54,170 nt of DNA from a bacterium (GCA_017616555.1 JAFZXZ010000015.1:1-54170), one strand, 5' to 3'; numbered from the stretch's first letter, positions 1 to 8,722 are shown. The notes: generated from the sequence alone by a model not told the origin. A program made the numbers and translations.

Positions 1-414
1 ATCATCCTCATCAAAAACGCTCACCCCGACATCGCCGCGATCACAAGGCAGATAATTTGCCTCGCGATATCCTTCGTGCTCGTCTGCCTGCCGATGAGGT
101 TGTTCGGCTTGATGGGAGGCTCGGGCCGCGTGGTCATGTCGCTGCTCGTCTATCTCGCCTCTGGACTCGTCTCGCCGTTCTGGGGGCTCGCCACGCTTCT
201 CTGGGCCTACTTGCTCAACCTTAGCCGCGCCCTGCGCATGAAGGAAGTCAAGACCGTCTTTTCGCTGGCGGCGCTGCCGTTCATCGTCATCATGAGCTAC
301 AACATCGCGGTAAAGGTTTTCAACTGGCGGCCGCTCGCCGTGGCGACGCCCGTCTTTCTCGCCGCGCTTTTCCTTTCGTATTTGATCGTGTGGTCCTATG
401 AGAAAAAACATTGA
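1..414 (+). CDS. Membrane protein, C-terminal part (5' end outside window)
   Basis: The frame is open from base 1 to the TGA at 412-414, so the gene begins upstream of the window. A GTG at 76 is in frame but there is no reason to prefer it as a start. The visible 137 residues contain about four hydrophobic segments separated by short basic loops and end in a charged tail, so this is an integral membrane protein. I do not recognise the family. Its last 17 bases overlap the start of the next gene, which suggests co-translation with the acetyltransferase-like and ligase genes. The base composition is clearly GC-rich and matches the two genes that follow. Confidence 0.6.
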   Translation: MILIKNAHPDIAAITRQIICLAISFVLVCLPMRLFGLMGGSGRVVMSLLVYLASGLVSPFWGLATLLWAYLLNLSRALRMKEVKTVFSLAALPFIVIMSYNIAVKVFNWRPLAVATPVFLAALFLSYLIVWSYEKKH

Positions 415-1399
415 GGAACTTTCGCTCGCGCCCGCGACGCGCGGGATCTTCGAGGAATTGCCGCGCCGCCTCTACGGGTCCCGCTACCGCAGCGAAGAGG
501 CGCCGGACGGGCTGCCGTTTTTTGTCGTCCGCGGCGGCGACGGCGCGGTCCTTGCGCGCGCGGCCGTCTGGACGAACCCAGCCTTGAATTACCGCGGCGC
601 GGTTCCCGGACTCGTCGGTTCGTTTGAAAGCGAAAACGACGCGGCGGCCGCGGCGGCGGTCCTCCGGGCCGCCGAAGAATATGTCCGCGCCCGCGGACAC
701 CAGCGCGTCGTCGGCCCCATGAACGGCAGCACCTGGGGGCGCTATCGTCTCGCTGGTCCCGAGGGGGCGCCCTGCCTCTTTCCGTTGGAGCCGATGAATC
801 CGCCCTGGTATTGGGAACTCTGGGAGAAATGCGGGTACGAGACGCTGGCGGAGTACGTCACGAAAAGTTTTCCGCTCTCGGAAGATTCCTTCGCGCGCCT
901 TGAAAAAGCAGAGCGGATCTTCACACAGCGCGCCATAACGGTCGCGGATTGGCGTCCCGACCGCGTCCGGGAGGAACTCGACGACATTTTCGCGGTCTCG
1001 CAAGTCAGCTTTAAAAACAATTTTCTATACGTGCCGACGGACCGCGGAGCGTTTCTTTCTCACTACCTGCCGCTGGCGGCCGGAATGCGCCCCCACGACG
1101 CGGCTATCGCCCGCCGCGCCGACGGATCGCCCGTCGGCTTCGTTTTCGGCTTTCCCAATCCCTACGCTGCAGAAGGGGCGGAGTATGTCAGCAAGACGGT
1201 CGCCGTTCTGCCGGACGCGGACTGCCGCGGCCTCGGCGCGTTTTTAGCCGAACGCATGGCAAAAAAAGCTTTTGAGGACGGGTTCCGTGTCATGTACCAT
1301 GCGCTCATGCACGTCGACAACGTCTCCACCCTCATAGGTAACCACGCCGGAGCCAAAGTCTGCCGCAGGTACCGGCTTTACACGAAAGAGTTCAAATGA
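398..1399 (+). CDS. GNAT-like acyltransferase
   Basis: A 333-residue protein. The C-terminal third resembles a GNAT acyl-CoA-binding fold: a beta strand (VSKTVAVLP) followed by CRGLGAF, which fits the R-G-x-G/A pyrophosphate loop, and a long helix. The N-terminal half may be a second, degenerate GNAT-like domain. The ATG lies inside the end of the upstream membrane protein gene, and the stop overlaps the next start as ATGA (1396-1399). Tight coupling to an adenylate-forming ligase suggests it transfers an acyl group from, or onto, a small molecule or lipid made by this module; the substrate is unknown. Arginine codons are nearly all CGN, unlike genes downstream of 3010. Confidence 0.65.
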   Translation: MRKNIEELSLAPATRGIFEELPRRLYGSRYRSEEAPDGLPFFVVRGGDGAVLARAAVWTNPALNYRGAVPGLVGSFESENDAAAAAAVLRAAEEYVRARGHQRVVGPMNGSTWGRYRLAGPEGAPCLFPLEPMNPPWYWELWEKCGYETLAEYVTKSFPLSEDSFARLEKAERIFTQRAITVADWRPDRVREELDDIFAVSQVSFKNNFLYVPTDRGAFLSHYLPLAAGMRPHDAAIARRADGSPVGFVFGFPNPYAAEGAEYVSKTVAVLPDADCRGLGAFLAERMAKKAFEDGFRVMYHALMHVDNVSTLIGNHAGAKVCRRYRLYTKEFK

Positions 1400-2919
1400 A
1401 CGCGAACCTTTGCGAACTTTTGAGGGACCGTGCCGCAAAAAACCCTAGCCGCGCCGCCCTGATCCACCGCGGCGTTTCCGTAACATACGGTGAACTGACG
1501 CGGCGCGTCGAACGGCGCGCGTCCGCGTTGGCGCGCTATGGCGTGAAAAAAGGGGACCGCGTCGTGATTTTCGTCCCGATGTCGATAGCCCTTTACGAGA
1601 TCCTGCTTTCCGTTTTCTCGCTGGGAGCGGTGGCGGTTTTCATCGACGCCTGGGCCGACGCCGCGCGTCTCGATTACGCGGCGCGTCTCGCGGAAGCCAA
1701 GGCTTTCGTGGGCATCCCAAAGGCCTGGCTCCTTTTCCTCAAGTCCAAGGCGTTGCGTCAAATCCCCGTGAAACTTTTTCCCGGCTTCGGTAAAGGCTCC
1801 GCTAAAGAAAGCTGCCCTCCGGTTTCCTGCGCCGAGGACGATCCCGCGCTGGTGACTTTCACGACCGGTTCGACGGGCATTCCGAAGGCGGCGCTGCGGA
1901 CCTGCGGCTTTCTTTTGGCGCAGCATCGCGCGCTGAAAGATTTTCTCGGGGTTGGGGAAGGGGACGTCGACATGGCGACGCTGCCGATTTTCTCGCTGAA
2001 CAACATCGCCTGCGGCGCGACGACGCTCATTCCCGATTTCAACCCCGCGAGGCCCGCCGACTTTGACCCCGTGAAAATCGCGGGTGAAGCGGCCGCGGCC
2101 GGCGTGACGACCACGGCCGCTTCGCCCGCTTTCTTAAAGAAACTTTCCGAGGCGGCGCGGGGAACAAATCCGATTCCGACGCTTTGCAAAATTTTTGTCG
2201 GCGGCGCCGCGGTGTTTCCGGAGTTTGCCGAAGCGTTGTCAGCGGCTTTTCCCGGCGCGGCGGTAAGCGCGGTCTACGGTTCGACGGAGGCTGAGCCCAT
2301 CGCCGCGATCGCGGCGGACGAACTCGCGGCGTCCGATTGCGCTGAGGGCGTCCCGGCCGGGGAGGTTAGCGCCTTCATTGAGCTTCGCATTGTTCGTTTC
2401 GACGCTATTCTGCGCCATGAAATGAAGGAAGAAGAATGGAGCGCCGCCCAGGCCGCGCCCGGCGAGGCCGGCGAGATCTGCGTCGCCGGTGGCCATGTCC
2501 TGAAAACCTACTATCGCAACCCGGAAGCCGAGAAAGAGAACAAAATCAAAGTCGGCGGCAAAATCTTCCACCGCACCGGCGACGCCGGACGGCTCGTCGG
2601 GGGACGTCTCTTCCTTCTGGGGCGAGCCTCGCGCGTCTTTACAACGCCCGGCGGCGCGAAGGCTTATCCCGCGCTGATCGAGCGCGAACTGCTGAAACTT
2701 GACGCGAGCGCCGCTGGAACGCTTGTCCGCGGCCGGGACGGCCGGGCGGTTCTGATTTTGGAAAGCGCCGATCCCGAAGCAGCCCGCGCGGAAGCCCTGA
2801 CGCTTGACCGCCGGCGCGTGCCCTACGACGAGATCCGCGTCGTTACCCGCATCCCGCGCGACCCCCGCCACGCCTCGAAAATAGATTATAATGCGCTCGC
2901 CGAACATATTTCTTCGTGA
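1396..2919 (+). CDS. AMP-dependent acyl ligase, OleC-like
   Basis: A 507-residue ANL-superfamily enzyme that activates a carboxylate as an acyl-adenylate. The A3 motif FTTGSTGIPK is at about residues 155-164, an A5-like YGSTEAEP at about 295, A8 (HRTGDAGRL and LGRASR) at about 392-412, and a C-terminal HASKIDY supplies the likely A10 lysine. The middle region, with LPIFSLNNIACG, TLIPDFNPARPADFDP and SPAFLKKL, resembles OleC, the beta-lactone synthetase of olefin biosynthesis, more than ordinary acyl-CoA synthetases. OleA, OleB and OleD are not recognisable next to it, so beta-lactone chemistry is inference; fatty-acyl-AMP or acyl-CoA ligase is the alternative. The start overlaps the preceding stop. 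Confidence 0.8.
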   Translation: MNANLCELLRDRAAKNPSRAALIHRGVSVTYGELTRRVERRASALARYGVKKGDRVVIFVPMSIALYEILLSVFSLGAVAVFIDAWADAARLDYAARLAEAKAFVGIPKAWLLFLKSKALRQIPVKLFPGFGKGSAKESCPPVSCAEDDPALVTFTTGSTGIPKAALRTCGFLLAQHRALKDFLGVGEGDVDMATLPIFSLNNIACGATTLIPDFNPARPADFDPVKIAGEAAAAGVTTTAASPAFLKKLSEAARGTNPIPTLCKIFVGGAAVFPEFAEALSAAFPGAAVSAVYGSTEAEPIAAIAADELAASDCAEGVPAGEVSAFIELRIVRFDAILRHEMKEEEWSAAQAAPGEAGEICVAGGHVLKTYYRNPEAEKENKIKVGGKIFHRTGDAGRLVGGRLFLLGRASRVFTTPGGAKAYPALIERELLKLDASAAGTLVRGRDGRAVLILESADPEAARAEALTLDRRRVPYDEIRVVTRIPRDPRHASKIDYNALAEHISS

Positions 2920-2949
2920 AAATTAAAACAAGACCTTGGCTGCTTTCGG

Positions 2950-2978
2950 TTGATTTAAGAGGGGTGTTATGGTATAAT
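2950..2978 (+). promoter_or_regulatory. Promoter for the SDR/thioester-reductase-like gene
   Basis: TTGATT (2950-2955), a 17-bp spacer and a perfect TATAAT (2973-2978) preceded by TGG, giving an extended -10. The predicted start is near 2985, leaving about a 25-nt leader before the ATG at 3010. It lies exactly where base composition changes from GC-rich to the window average. Confidence 0.75.
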
Positions 2979-3009
2979 CCCCATATTTACTGAGATTATC
3001 GAAATAATT

Positions 3010-4218
3010 ATGGAAAGCAATACGAAGAAAACGGTATTTCTGACCGGCGGCACGGGCTTCTTAGGCGGGCACTTGGGACGCGAGTTTTTGTCCCGCGGCT
3101 GGCACGTGCTGTATTTGGCCAGAGCGAAGCGTAGCGTTTCCGCTAAAGACCGCGTTTTGACTGTTTTGGAAGCGATAGACCCCAAATGGCGGGAACTTCC
3201 CGGGACCTTCGAACTGGTCGAGGGCGACATATCCCTGCCGAATCTGGGAGTGGACGATGCGCTTTGGGGCGAGAAACTAAGGAAAGTAGATGAGTTTTGG
3301 CATTCCGCCGCTGTCCTATTCTTCTCTGAGGACCAGCGCGAAGTGACCGAGAAAATAAATCACCAGGGGACCCTGAACGTCCTTGACTTCGTGAAACGCT
3401 ATGGCATTAAGCGCCTTCAGCACATCAGCACGGCCTATGTGAGCGGCCTTTGCAATCATGTCGTTAAGGAAGAAGTCGCCGAATGCGACTGGGAGTTCCG
3501 CAATCCCTATGAAGAGACCAAATACGCCGGCGAGCAGGCTGTCAAAAAATTCGCCGACGAAACGGGCGTGGCGACAACGATCTACCGCCCGGCGGTCATA
3601 ATAGGGGATACCGTGAACGGGAAGTGCCTGTCATTCACGGGATTTTATAACATCGCCAAGGTCTTCGCCTTGATGAAACGCCTTGTGGTGCGCAAGATCA
3701 ACGGAGACGCCGAATTTTACAAAAAGCACGATCTTTACACAAACGGAAACTACGTCAATTATCCTTTCCGCTTTCCCTGCCCCTCAGACACGACTGTGAA
3801 CCTCATTCCGGTCGACTGCGTCGTAAGCAATATCATGAATCTCTGCGAGCGCCCCGAGTCCGTAGGCCAAGTTTATCACCTGACTCATCCGAATCCTCCC
3901 AAGATCCGCGAATTGCTGGTCGAGGGATGCAAATGGATCGAAATGGGCGGAGTGGAATTCGTCGACTGCACGTTCGAGCAGTCCGAGCAAGTTTTGAGGG
4001 AAGAGGTGAAGAAATTCGCCGCTCTCGGGATCAACATCAGTTTTTGTTTGGAAATCAGCGAATATCTGCGCTATTTGTTCGGCGAACCTGTTTTCGACGT
4101 CTCCAACATACGCGCCGCTTTGAAGGAAAAATACTTCGAAGCTCCCGTTATCGACGAGGCCTTCCTCAGGAAGATCCTTGATTTCGGAGCGGGGTGCCAA
4201 TGGCATGGCGTAGTTTAG
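3010..4218 (+). CDS. Extended SDR, thioester-reductase-like (NAD_binding_4)
   Basis: A 402-residue Rossmann protein. The dinucleotide-binding motif GGTGFLGG is at residues 13-20, the catalytic Ser/Thr lies in HISTAYVSG (about 138-146), and Y167/K171 form the YxxxK pair in NPYEETK. This pattern is that of the male-sterility/thioester-reductase branch of extended SDRs, which reduce acyl-CoA or carrier-bound acyl thioesters to aldehydes or alcohols. The C-terminal 150 residues are less typical. It follows the OleC-like ligase but has its own promoter. Together they could activate and reduce a fatty acid; that pathway is inferred. No Shine-Dalgarno is visible before the ATG. Confidence 0.7.
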   Translation: MESNTKKTVFLTGGTGFLGGHLGREFLSRGWHVLYLARAKRSVSAKDRVLTVLEAIDPKWRELPGTFELVEGDISLPNLGVDDALWGEKLRKVDEFWHSAAVLFFSEDQREVTEKINHQGTLNVLDFVKRYGIKRLQHISTAYVSGLCNHVVKEEVAECDWEFRNPYEETKYAGEQAVKKFADETGVATTIYRPAVIIGDTVNGKCLSFTGFYNIAKVFALMKRLVVRKINGDAEFYKKHDLYTNGNYVNYPFRFPCPSDTTVNLIPVDCVVSNIMNLCERPESVGQVYHLTHPNPPKIRELLVEGCKWIEMGGVEFVDCTFEQSEQVLREEVKKFAALGINISFCLEISEYLRYLFGEPVFDVSNIRAALKEKYFEAPVIDEAFLRKILDFGAGCQWHGVV

Positions 4219-4778
4219 TTTTTCTCTCCCTGCTTTTCCTTTATGGCTGCAGCTCGACGATCACTCTTCGCAACGCCAATGTGAAGGTGGCGGAGCAGGC
4301 TGAACTTGGGAGTCCGGCGGTCTTTTTCCTTGACAAAGTTGCTGTTCCTGTTTTGCTGGACGGGAAAATAGGCAAGATAAGGGCTGTTGCCGACGGTCAG
4401 TGGAGCTGGGTGAAAACGCAGAGCGATCTTTCCGCTTGGGCCGACAAAGAGTGGGAAATTTTCATGAGGCGCCACGGGCAGACCATGGTCACGGATCCCA
4501 AGAAATGCGACTACCACGTTCTGTGCGACATAGTCAAAATTTACACTGAAAAATTCAACGAGTACATGGGCGCACACAAATTCGCCTCCCATGTCGTGAT
4601 GCGCGTGACTATAAAGCGCGCGGGGGACGGATACTCCGTCTATGCTAAAGAGTTAAAGCAATCATTTGCTGTCACTATTCCGGTCGAAGGCTTGGAGAAC
4701 GCAGGCGACGAAGCCATTTACAATTACTGCCTGTCCGCGGTTTTCCAAAATTGCCTGGAAAAGATAAGGCTGCCTTAA
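4200..4778 (+). CDS. Small lipoprotein of unknown function
   Basis: A 192-residue protein from the ATG at 4200; an in-frame GTG at 4194 would add two residues. GGAG at 4186-4189 is correctly placed for the ATG. The N-terminus (WRSLVFLSLLFLYGC) is a signal peptide ending in a lipobox with cysteine in LYGC, so it should be lipid-anchored in the envelope. The first 19 bases overlap the SDR gene, so the two are probably made together. The body is mixed alpha/beta and resembles YajG- or ABC-auxiliary-type lipoproteins only in general layout. The function is unknown. Confidence 0.65.
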   Translation: MAWRSLVFLSLLFLYGCSSTITLRNANVKVAEQAELGSPAVFFLDKVAVPVLLDGKIGKIRAVADGQWSWVKTQSDLSAWADKEWEIFMRRHGQTMVTDPKKCDYHVLCDIVKIYTEKFNEYMGAHKFASHVVMRVTIKRAGDGYSVYAKELKQSFAVTIPVEGLENAGDEAIYNYCLSAVFQNCLEKIRLP

Positions 4779-4807
4779 CGGCCGGGAACAAAATTTATCC
4801 AATTTAA

Positions 4808-6391
4808 ATGAAGAATCAAAAAATAGAAAGAGAGATCATCATCGACACCGAGCAGGCTCAGGAGCGCCGCGTCGCCGTCGTGGAAGACAAGCAGCTTGAG
4901 GAATATTACATCGAGCGCGACGAGCAGCACCGCCACATGGGCAGCGTTTACAAGGGCAGAGTTGAGAACATCATTCCCGCCATCAACGCGGCCTTCATCG
5001 ACATCGGTCTCGAAAAGAACGGCTTCATCCACATCGACGACGTCTTCGCCTCAAACCTCGACGCCATGGAACTCGACGACGAGGAGGAAGAGGAAGACGG
5101 CGAGAAAAAGAATCAGAACCAGAATCAAGGTAAGAACCGCCCGAAGAACCGCAAGGACCTCAAGATCTCCGATATCCTTAAAGAAAAGCAGGAGATCATC
5201 GTCCAGGTCGTGAAAGAGCCCATCAGCACGAAAGGCTGCCGCCTTACGACAGACATCAGCCTGCCGGGCCGCTTCCTTGTCCTGATGCCCTTTGAAAAGC
5301 AGATCGCCGTTTCCAGGCGTATCAGCAATGTTCAGGAACGCAAGCGTCTCCGCCAGATGGCCAGGGAAGTCAATCTTCCGGAAGGCTGCGGCCTCATCAT
5401 AAGGACCGCGGCGGAAGGCTGCACGCAGAAGGCATTCGAAAACGACGTGGCCTACCTCGTCAACACCTGGAAAGAGATAGAAGAAAAGCACCGCGCCACT
5501 TCCGCCCCCGCGCTCCTGCATCCCGAACTGGACCTTGTTTTGAGGACGATCAGGGACAGCTACGGCGAGGACGTTTCCCGCATCGTCGTCAACACCAAGC
5601 CCGACTACGACCGCATCATGACTTTCGTCAAGAGCTTCGTGCCCGAGGCGAAAAACAACGTCAGGCTCTACGAAGGCGACGTTCCAATCTTTGAGAAATG
5701 GAACGTCCAGAAAGACATCGACAGGGCTTTCAGGCGCAACGTCTGGCTGAAATCCGGCGGTTACATCGTCATCGACCAGACCGAGGCTATGATCGCCATC
5801 GACGTGAACTCCGGGCGCCACACTTCAAGCGACAACCAGGAGGAGACCGTTACCAAGACGAACCTCGAGGCGGCCGACGAGATCGCCCGTCAGCTCAAAT
5901 TGAGAAACATCGGCGGCCTGGTCGTGGTGGACTTCATCGACATGCATTCCAAGCAGAACCAGAAGGAAGTCGTGATGCGCTTGCAAAGCGCCCTGAAGCG
6001 CGACAAGGCCAAGAGCAGCATTCTTCCCTTATCCGAGTTCGGCCTCCTAGAAATGACACGCCAGCGCGTCACTGAGTCCATCAGGCAGTCCGTTTACGAC
6101 GAATGCCCCTACTGCCATGGCAGAGGCCTTGTGAAATCCCTCTTGTCCATCTGCCTGGAGCTCCAGCGCGCGCTGCAATCCCTGCTTTCCCTTGAAAAGG
6201 AAAAGGACGTCAGGATCGACGTCAATCCCAGTGTGGCCGCCAGCTTAAGGGAGAATCTGGACATTCTTAAGAAGATAGAAGAGCAGTACAACGCGAACCT
6301 GACCATAACTTCCAATCCCAAAATGGACCTGGAGGATTATAAATTCTACGATGCCCTTAGCGGCAAGGCGCTGCAGTTGAAGCGCCGTTAA
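4808..6391 (+). CDS. rng: Ribonuclease E/G family protein
   Basis: A 527-residue endoribonuclease for rRNA maturation and mRNA turnover, in the cytoplasm. The order is an N-terminal S1 RNA-binding domain (about residues 35-130), the 5'-sensor/RNase H-like region and the DNase I-like catalytic region. The two metal-binding aspartates are visible in AIDVNSGRHTS (about 333) and VVDFIDMHS (about 375), and the Zn-link cysteines in CPYCHGRG (about 433). The length fits RNase G rather than full RNase E; no degradosome scaffold tail follows. The S1 domain carries an acidic then Asn/Gln/Lys-rich insertion (about 86-115). There is no clear Shine-Dalgarno before the ATG. Confidence 0.93.
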   Translation: MKNQKIEREIIIDTEQAQERRVAVVEDKQLEEYYIERDEQHRHMGSVYKGRVENIIPAINAAFIDIGLEKNGFIHIDDVFASNLDAMELDDEEEEEDGEKKNQNQNQGKNRPKNRKDLKISDILKEKQEIIVQVVKEPISTKGCRLTTDISLPGRFLVLMPFEKQIAVSRRISNVQERKRLRQMAREVNLPEGCGLIIRTAAEGCTQKAFENDVAYLVNTWKEIEEKHRATSAPALLHPELDLVLRTIRDSYGEDVSRIVVNTKPDYDRIMTFVKSFVPEAKNNVRLYEGDVPIFEKWNVQKDIDRAFRRNVWLKSGGYIVIDQTEAMIAIDVNSGRHTSSDNQEETVTKTNLEAADEIARQLKLRNIGGLVVVDFIDMHSKQNQKEVVMRLQSALKRDKAKSSILPLSEFGLLEMTRQRVTESIRQSVYDECPYCHGRGLVKSLLSICLELQRALQSLLSLEKEKDVRIDVNPSVAASLRENLDILKKIEEQYNANLTITSNPKMDLEDYKFYDALSGKALQLKRR

Positions 6392-6408
6392 CAAAAGGTA
6401 AAATTACC

Positions 6409-6669
6409 ATGCCGACCTACGAATACCGCTGCAAAAAATGCGGTTATGAATTTGAGAAATTCCAGCAGATTACTGCGGAACCCTTAAAGAAGTGCCCCGA
6501 ATGCGGAGGGCATGTCGAAAGACTCATCAGCGGGGGAGCGGGAATAATCTTCAAAGGCAGCGGTTTCTACGAGACCGACTACAAGTGCAAAGCCAGCGAA
6601 TCCTGCCATCAGATCGAACACGAACATGGCGCAGGCTGCGGCTGCGAACATTGTCACAATAAAAAATAG
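6409..6669 (+). CDS. FmdB family zinc-ribbon protein
   Basis: An 86-residue protein opening with [16 protein letters not shown] and then CPECGG, the paired CxxC zinc ribbon of the FmdB regulatory-protein family. Between them is the usual linker with GSGFYETDY. The C-terminal 25 residues are rich in Cys and His ([18 protein letters not shown]) and could form an additional metal site; many FmdB proteins have instead a plain low-complexity tail. Members are abundant and mostly uncharacterised, with proposed roles in regulation or metal-dependent folding. It lies 17 nt after the RNase gene and is probably in the same transcript. Confidence 0.85.
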   Translation: MPTYEYRCKKCGYEFEKFQQITAEPLKKCPECGGHVERLISGGAGIIFKGSGFYETDYKCKASESCHQIEHEHGAGCGCEHCHNKK

Positions 6670-6679
6670 GAAGACATCT

Positions 6680-7534
6680 ATGACTACTACCCCCAAAAGG
6701 ATCATTCCCTGCCTTGACACCAAAGGCGGCCGCCTTGTCAAAGGCGTAAACTTTTTAGGCCTTGCCGACGTTGGCGATCCGGTGGAATACGCCAGAATGT
6801 ACAATGAACAGGGCGCTGACGAACTGGTCTTCCTTGACATCACCGCTTCCCACGAAGGCAGAGACACCATCGTCGATCTCGTCTCCAAGACCTCCGAAGT
6901 GATCTTCATGCCCCTGACGGTGGGCGGCGGCATCAAATCTACTGACGACATGCAGCGCATCTTAAGAGCCGGCGCTGACAAAGTCGGCGTCAACACCGCG
7001 GCTGTCATGCGCCCGGAGATCCTAAAGGAAGGCGCCAAGATGTTCGGCACGCAGTGCATCGTTCTGGCCGTTGACGCCAGGGACCGCAGGCTCAATACGA
7101 AAGTGAACGTTGAGGAAGCCCACAAGATCGACTGGGGCTGGGACATCTCTCCTCTCAAGGTCGATGAGAACAGCCTCTGGGAAGTTTACGTCCACGGCGG
7201 CCGCACGGCCACCGGCATCGACCTTATCAAATGGTGCAAATACGCCGTCTCCCTGGGCGCTGGCGAAATACTTCTTACCTCCATGGACAAGGACGGCACC
7301 AAGGACGGCTACGACAACGCTATGAACAAAGCCGTGCGCGACGCGGTCAGCGTTCCTCTGGTCGCCTCCGGCGGCGCAGGCTGCCTCGAGGACTTCTACA
7401 AAGGCGCCGTGGAAGGCGAAGCGGACGCCCTTCTGGCGGCCTCGCTCTTCCATTTCGGCACTCTTACCGTCCCGCAGGTGAAAGAATACCTCGCAAGCAA
7501 AGGCGTGCCTGTAAGGCCCGTAGAGAAGAAATAA
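6680..7534 (+). CDS. hisF: Imidazole glycerol phosphate synthase subunit HisF
   Basis: A 284-residue cyclase subunit of histidine biosynthesis. With HisH it forms imidazole glycerol phosphate and AICAR from PRFAR. The (beta/alpha)8 barrel shows the first catalytic aspartate in [14 protein letters not shown], the second in LAVDARD, and phosphate loops GGGIKS and ASGGAG. The family is usually about 250-260 residues; the excess sits after LAVDARD (about residues 136-180), where a linker containing [11 protein letters not shown] is inserted. The ATG at 6680 is chosen because AGGAAG precedes it. It is the only his gene in the window, so the pathway must be split elsewhere. A strong terminator follows. 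Confidence 0.92.
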   Translation: MTTTPKRIIPCLDTKGGRLVKGVNFLGLADVGDPVEYARMYNEQGADELVFLDITASHEGRDTIVDLVSKTSEVIFMPLTVGGGIKSTDDMQRILRAGADKVGVNTAAVMRPEILKEGAKMFGTQCIVLAVDARDRRLNTKVNVEEAHKIDWGWDISPLKVDENSLWEVYVHGGRTATGIDLIKWCKYAVSLGAGEILLTSMDKDGTKDGYDNAMNKAVRDAVSVPLVASGGAGCLEDFYKGAVEGEADALLAASLFHFGTLTVPQVKEYLASKGVPVRPVEKK

Positions 7535-7543
7535 AAGAAGAAC

Positions 7544-7572
7544 AAAAAAGGCGGCTTCAGCCGCCTTTTTTT
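7544..7572. terminator. Bidirectional intrinsic terminator
   Basis: A-run, GGCGGC (7550-7555), TTCA loop, GCCGCC (7560-7565) and T-run. The symmetrical A and T tracts serve hisF on the plus strand and the convergent GLUG-like gene on the minus strand, whose stop codon begins at 7573. Confidence 0.9.
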
Positions 7573-8707
7573 ATTGCCTATTCAGCATCTTTTCCAGCTT
7601 ACGAAGTTTCGGGAAGCTTACTCCGTCCTCTATTTCCCAGACGTTCTCAAAATCCCAGTTCTTGTAGGTCTCTTTTTTCTTAAGCTTTTCGTTTGAGATG
7701 CCTACTTTGTTGTCGTCATTTAAAGTTCTCTTGATGTTTTCGGCGCTGTAAAAGGAATTGTGAACGGTTGCGGAACCAGAGAAAGTGATGACCTTATCCT
7801 TCCGCCTGTCAGTTGAAATGGAATTAAGAACAAGGCAGTTGTAAAGATAATAGTTGCCGTTGCCCACAAGGATGATGGAATAAGAGGCGTCCTTTGCTTT
7901 TCCTGTTTTTCTAATTGTGCGGGCGCCGTAGCCGTTGTCGATCCTAGTGTCGGAGTAATCGTCCATGCTGTACTGGAAGCTTCCCAATGATAGGTAATTT
8001 TTCAATACTGTGTTCTGGGAGGAAGTGAAGCAGCCAAAGGCGCTGCATTCGCGATTTTTGAATTCGATATCCGTTTCGCATTCCTCCAGGCAGGAATTGT
8101 TGCAGGACAAAGAAATCCCAGCCGCTGTTTTTTCGCTTTTTAATTTTCCGGAGATGTAAACCCTATTGATCATGGCGAAATCGATATTGCAGGAGAGGCC
8201 GGCTGCCAGATCTTTCCCGAAGAAGTTGCAGTTTACGAGCGCCAGATCTTTTACCGTGGCGAATTCTTTGGAGCGCTGAGCTAAGTTTTCGAGAACGTTG
8301 GTTGAGAAATCGAAGTTTTTAACAGTGGTGCCGATCCTGGCGAAAAGAGCGGCGCCCTGCTCTTTCCTATTGATGAAAAGGTTTGAGATTATATGTCCGC
8401 CGCCGTCAAAGCAGCCCTGAAAGGGGTAGGAGTAATAGGCTTTTTTGTTCTCATAGGCATATCCTATGGGCAGGAACCCCCTTCCGTCGTTCCAGAATTT
8501 CGTTTCTGCCGCGTTTATGTCCGAGGTCAATTTAAAATTTTTCGTAGAAACGTTGGTTATGTTTTCTCCCATCCAAACTAGGTGCTCGATCTTGCTGATC
8601 AGGAAAGGATCATCCTCGCTGCCGCTGCCGCTTGGTCTAATAGCTTTGTTTTCCGCAAGCGCGGAAAGCGAAAATAGAAGTATCAAAGCAATTAGCAGTT
8701 GTTTCAT
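7571..8707 (-). CDS. Secreted GLUG/beta-helix-like protein
   Basis: A 378-residue protein with a signal peptide (MKQLLIALILLFSLSALA). The start of the mature protein, GSGSEDDPFLISKIEHL, together with LTSDINA and F.GCFDGGGHIISNLF, is the entry pattern of secreted proteins with GLUG motifs and right-handed beta-helix repeats, in which each rung carries a short hydrophobic strand. No enzyme motif is visible, so an adhesin- or surface-type role is inferred. The gene is AT-richer than its neighbours (25 G/C of 60 in 7981-8040), suggesting recent acquisition or relaxed composition. A -10-like box ends six bases before the ATG. It runs convergent to hisF. Confidence 0.7.
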   Translation of the reverse strand: MKQLLIALILLFSLSALAENKAIRPSGSGSEDDPFLISKIEHLVWMGENITNVSTKNFKLTSDINAAETKFWNDGRGFLPIGYAYENKKAYYSYPFQGCFDGGGHIISNLFINRKEQGAALFARIGTTVKNFDFSTNVLENLAQRSKEFATVKDLALVNCNFFGKDLAAGLSCNIDFAMINRVYISGKLKSEKTAAGISLSCNNSCLEECETDIEFKNRECSAFGCFTSSQNTVLKNYLSLGSFQYSMDDYSDTRIDNGYGARTIRKTGKAKDASYSIILVGNGNYYLYNCLVLNSISTDRRKDKVITFSGSATVHNSFYSAENIKRTLNDDNKVGISNEKLKKKETYKNWDFENVWEIEDGVSFPKLRKLEKMLNRQ

Positions 8708-8713
8708 ACTTCT

Positions 8714-8722
8714 ATTTTAGCA
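8714..8722 (-). promoter_or_regulatory. Extended -10 promoter at the GLUG-like gene
   Basis: On the minus strand, TGC then TAAAAT (8714-8719), ending six bases before the ATG at 8707. The -35 is poor. If used, transcription would start at or next to the start codon, giving a leaderless mRNA. Confidence 0.4.

Noticed and set aside
320..1003. Long minus-strand open frame (227 codons) over the GNAT-like gene
   Set aside because: It is a GC-driven shadow: Arg-rich, no family features, and fully opposed to a gene with good motifs and coupled start and stop.
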